Origin: Polyangia bacterium
Lineage (GTDB): Bacteria > Myxococcota_A > Polyangia > Nannocystales > Nannocystaceae
Reading direction: 5' to 3'
NCBI GenBank assembly: GCA_030431075.1
Contig: JAUIJR010000008.1
Location: 1 to 33,934, forward strand
Length of the DNA stretch: 33,934 nt
Shown: in pieces, positions 33,251 through 33,934 of the stretch
How positions within the stretch are numbered: position 1 is the first letter of the stretch
Layout of the letters: every line of letters begins with the position of its first letter
Notes under the pieces: generated by a model
What the model was told of the DNA's origin: nothing
The model's input: the letters and a program-made list of their open reading frames with translations, nothing else
Database searches by the model: none
Program-made: the position numbers and the translations under genes

Positions 33251-33934
33251 TGCGGCGGCAGCAGTGCGTTCTTGTTCCATGCCTTCTTGGTCTTCTTTTT
33301 CTTGGTCTTGGTGACCGGGTGGCGGGTCTCCCCCGTCGCGGCCCCGCTCGGCCCCGGCGCCGCCCCGCTCGGCCCCGTCGCCGCCTCGCTGGGAAGGTCC
33401 GGATCCTCGAGCGCCAGGTCCTCGTCCTCGCCGGCCTCATCCGCCTCGGGCGAGTCCGCTTCGGGCGAGTCGAGTTCGGGTGAATCGGCTTCGGGCGAAT
33501 CGACTTCGGGCGACTCGTCTTCAGAGGCGCTCGCGGACGCGTCCGGCACGGCGACCTCGGAGCTCTCGCCGGCCTCGTCCGCGGCCGCCTCGTCGCCGCT
33601 GAGCACGGCGAAGCTCACGGCCCCCGCCAACAAGACCCCCACTCCCAGCGCGATCGGAAGCAGCGGCCGACGCTCACGATCCTCGGCCAGGGCGACCTTC
33701 GCGGGCTTTACGGACAGCGCCGAGCTGATCGACTCGGAGACGCTGGTGGGCGTCGCGGTCGTGACCACCTCCGAAAAGCTCGGCGCGGAGCTGTCCGAGG
33801 CCGGCGGCGGCGCGCTCCCACCCGCCGTGAGCAGCTCGGCGATCGCCTCCCGCTGGGTCGAGAACCACTCGTCCATGAAGGACGCCAGCCGCGTCGGCGA
33901 GCAGTTCATGCGCTGGGCGACGGCGAAGCTCTCG
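33247..33934 (-). CDS. C-terminal part of a membrane-anchored protein, probably a Ser/Thr kinase (runs off the right edge)
   Basis: 228 residues are visible; the frame is open to the window edge, so the protein is partial and its Met at 33909 is internal. The visible start, 'ESFAVAQRMNCSPTRLASFM' then DEWFSTQREAIAELL, looks like the tail of myxobacterial kinase domains. A Ser/Pro/Thr linker, one TM helix (LLPIALGVGVLLAGAVSFAVL region) and an acidic stretch with five SPEAD-type repeats follow, then Gly/Pro and a Lys-rich end (TKTKKKKTKKAW). No kinase motif is in view, so the kinase call rests on this pattern and on the coupled TPR gene. Confidence 0.6.
   Translation of the reverse strand, partial: ESFAVAQRMNCSPTRLASFMDEWFSTQREAIAELLTAGGSAPPPASDSSAPSFSEVVTTATPTSVSESISSALSVKPAKVALAEDRERRPLLPIALGVGVLLAGAVSFAVLSGDEAAADEAGESSEVAVPDASASASEDESPEVDSPEADSPELDSPEADSPEADEAGEDEDLALEDPDLPSEAATGPSGAAPGPSGAATGETRHPVTKTKKKKTKKAWNKNALLPPQ
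33439..33513 (-). repeat. Five tandem 15-base repeats (SPEAD type)
   Basis: Five units encode Ser-Pro-Glu-(Val/Ala/Leu)-Asp. Only the fourth residue and synonymous positions vary. The repeats lie outside the TM segment, probably as a flexible acidic spacer. Confidence 0.8.

Overview
The window reads as chromosomal DNA of a high-GC deltaproteobacterium, most likely a myxobacterium of the Nannocystineae type (Plesiocystis, Enhygromyxa or Nannocystis relatives). The reasons are strong G/C at third codon positions, many lipoproteins with long Gly-Asp or Ser-Glu linkers followed by varied C-terminal domains, a TPR protein coupled to a membrane-anchored protein that is probably a Ser/Thr kinase, and a CarF/TMEM189-type plasmalogen desaturase homologue. 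The assignment is inference from style; there is no rRNA or other marker gene. I saw no tRNA, rRNA, CRISPR array, insertion sequence, integrase or phage gene.

Layout. 1-2348: start of a SAM methyltransferase with its Rrf2 regulator (leftward), a small lipoprotein and a DUF808 membrane protein. 2384-6134: a leftward pair, a Ser-Glu/Gly-Asp lipoprotein followed by a very large lipoprotein combining a beta-propeller, two haem c sites and an Ig-like domain. 6440-10950: a small conserved protein, a GFA-family zinc protein, a CarF-like desaturase, a DUF1801 protein with a histone-like tail, a membrane class III nucleotide cyclase and a 74-residue protein. 10955-17195: RhlE helicase, a cysteine-rich CAP-like exported protein, an alpha/beta hydrolase, a haemolysin III (PAQR) protein, two very small genes and a cupin. 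17227-21786: a LamG lipoprotein; then an ECF sigma / FecR-type anti-sigma / exported protein operon with a visible ECF-type promoter; then a thioredoxin-like lipoprotein. 21846-23106: a methyltransferase and a small membrane protein behind an unusually structured upstream region. 23346-29487: a complete tripartite RND efflux operon (lipoprotein adaptor, pump, outer-membrane factor). 29500-31415: a methyltransferase and a short-chain dehydrogenase, divergent. 31428-33934: a leftward operon of a probable Ser/Thr kinase C-terminus, a TPR protein and an EGF-domain lipoprotein on a Gly-Asp stalk.

How they work together. Much of the window concerns the cell envelope: at least nine probable lipoproteins, three of them carrying a globular module on a repetitive acidic stalk, plus an efflux pump and three signalling units (ECF/anti-sigma, cyclase, probable kinase/TPR). 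No single known defence or biosynthetic system is present. The best candidates for something undescribed are the beta-propeller/di-haem/Ig lipoprotein with its stalk partner, the kinase-TPR-EGF operon, the ECF operon with its unrecognised exported third gene, the RND pump with an extra transmembrane pair, and the CarF homologue that lacks a normally conserved histidine motif. All nine convergent gene pairs end within 35 bases of one another.
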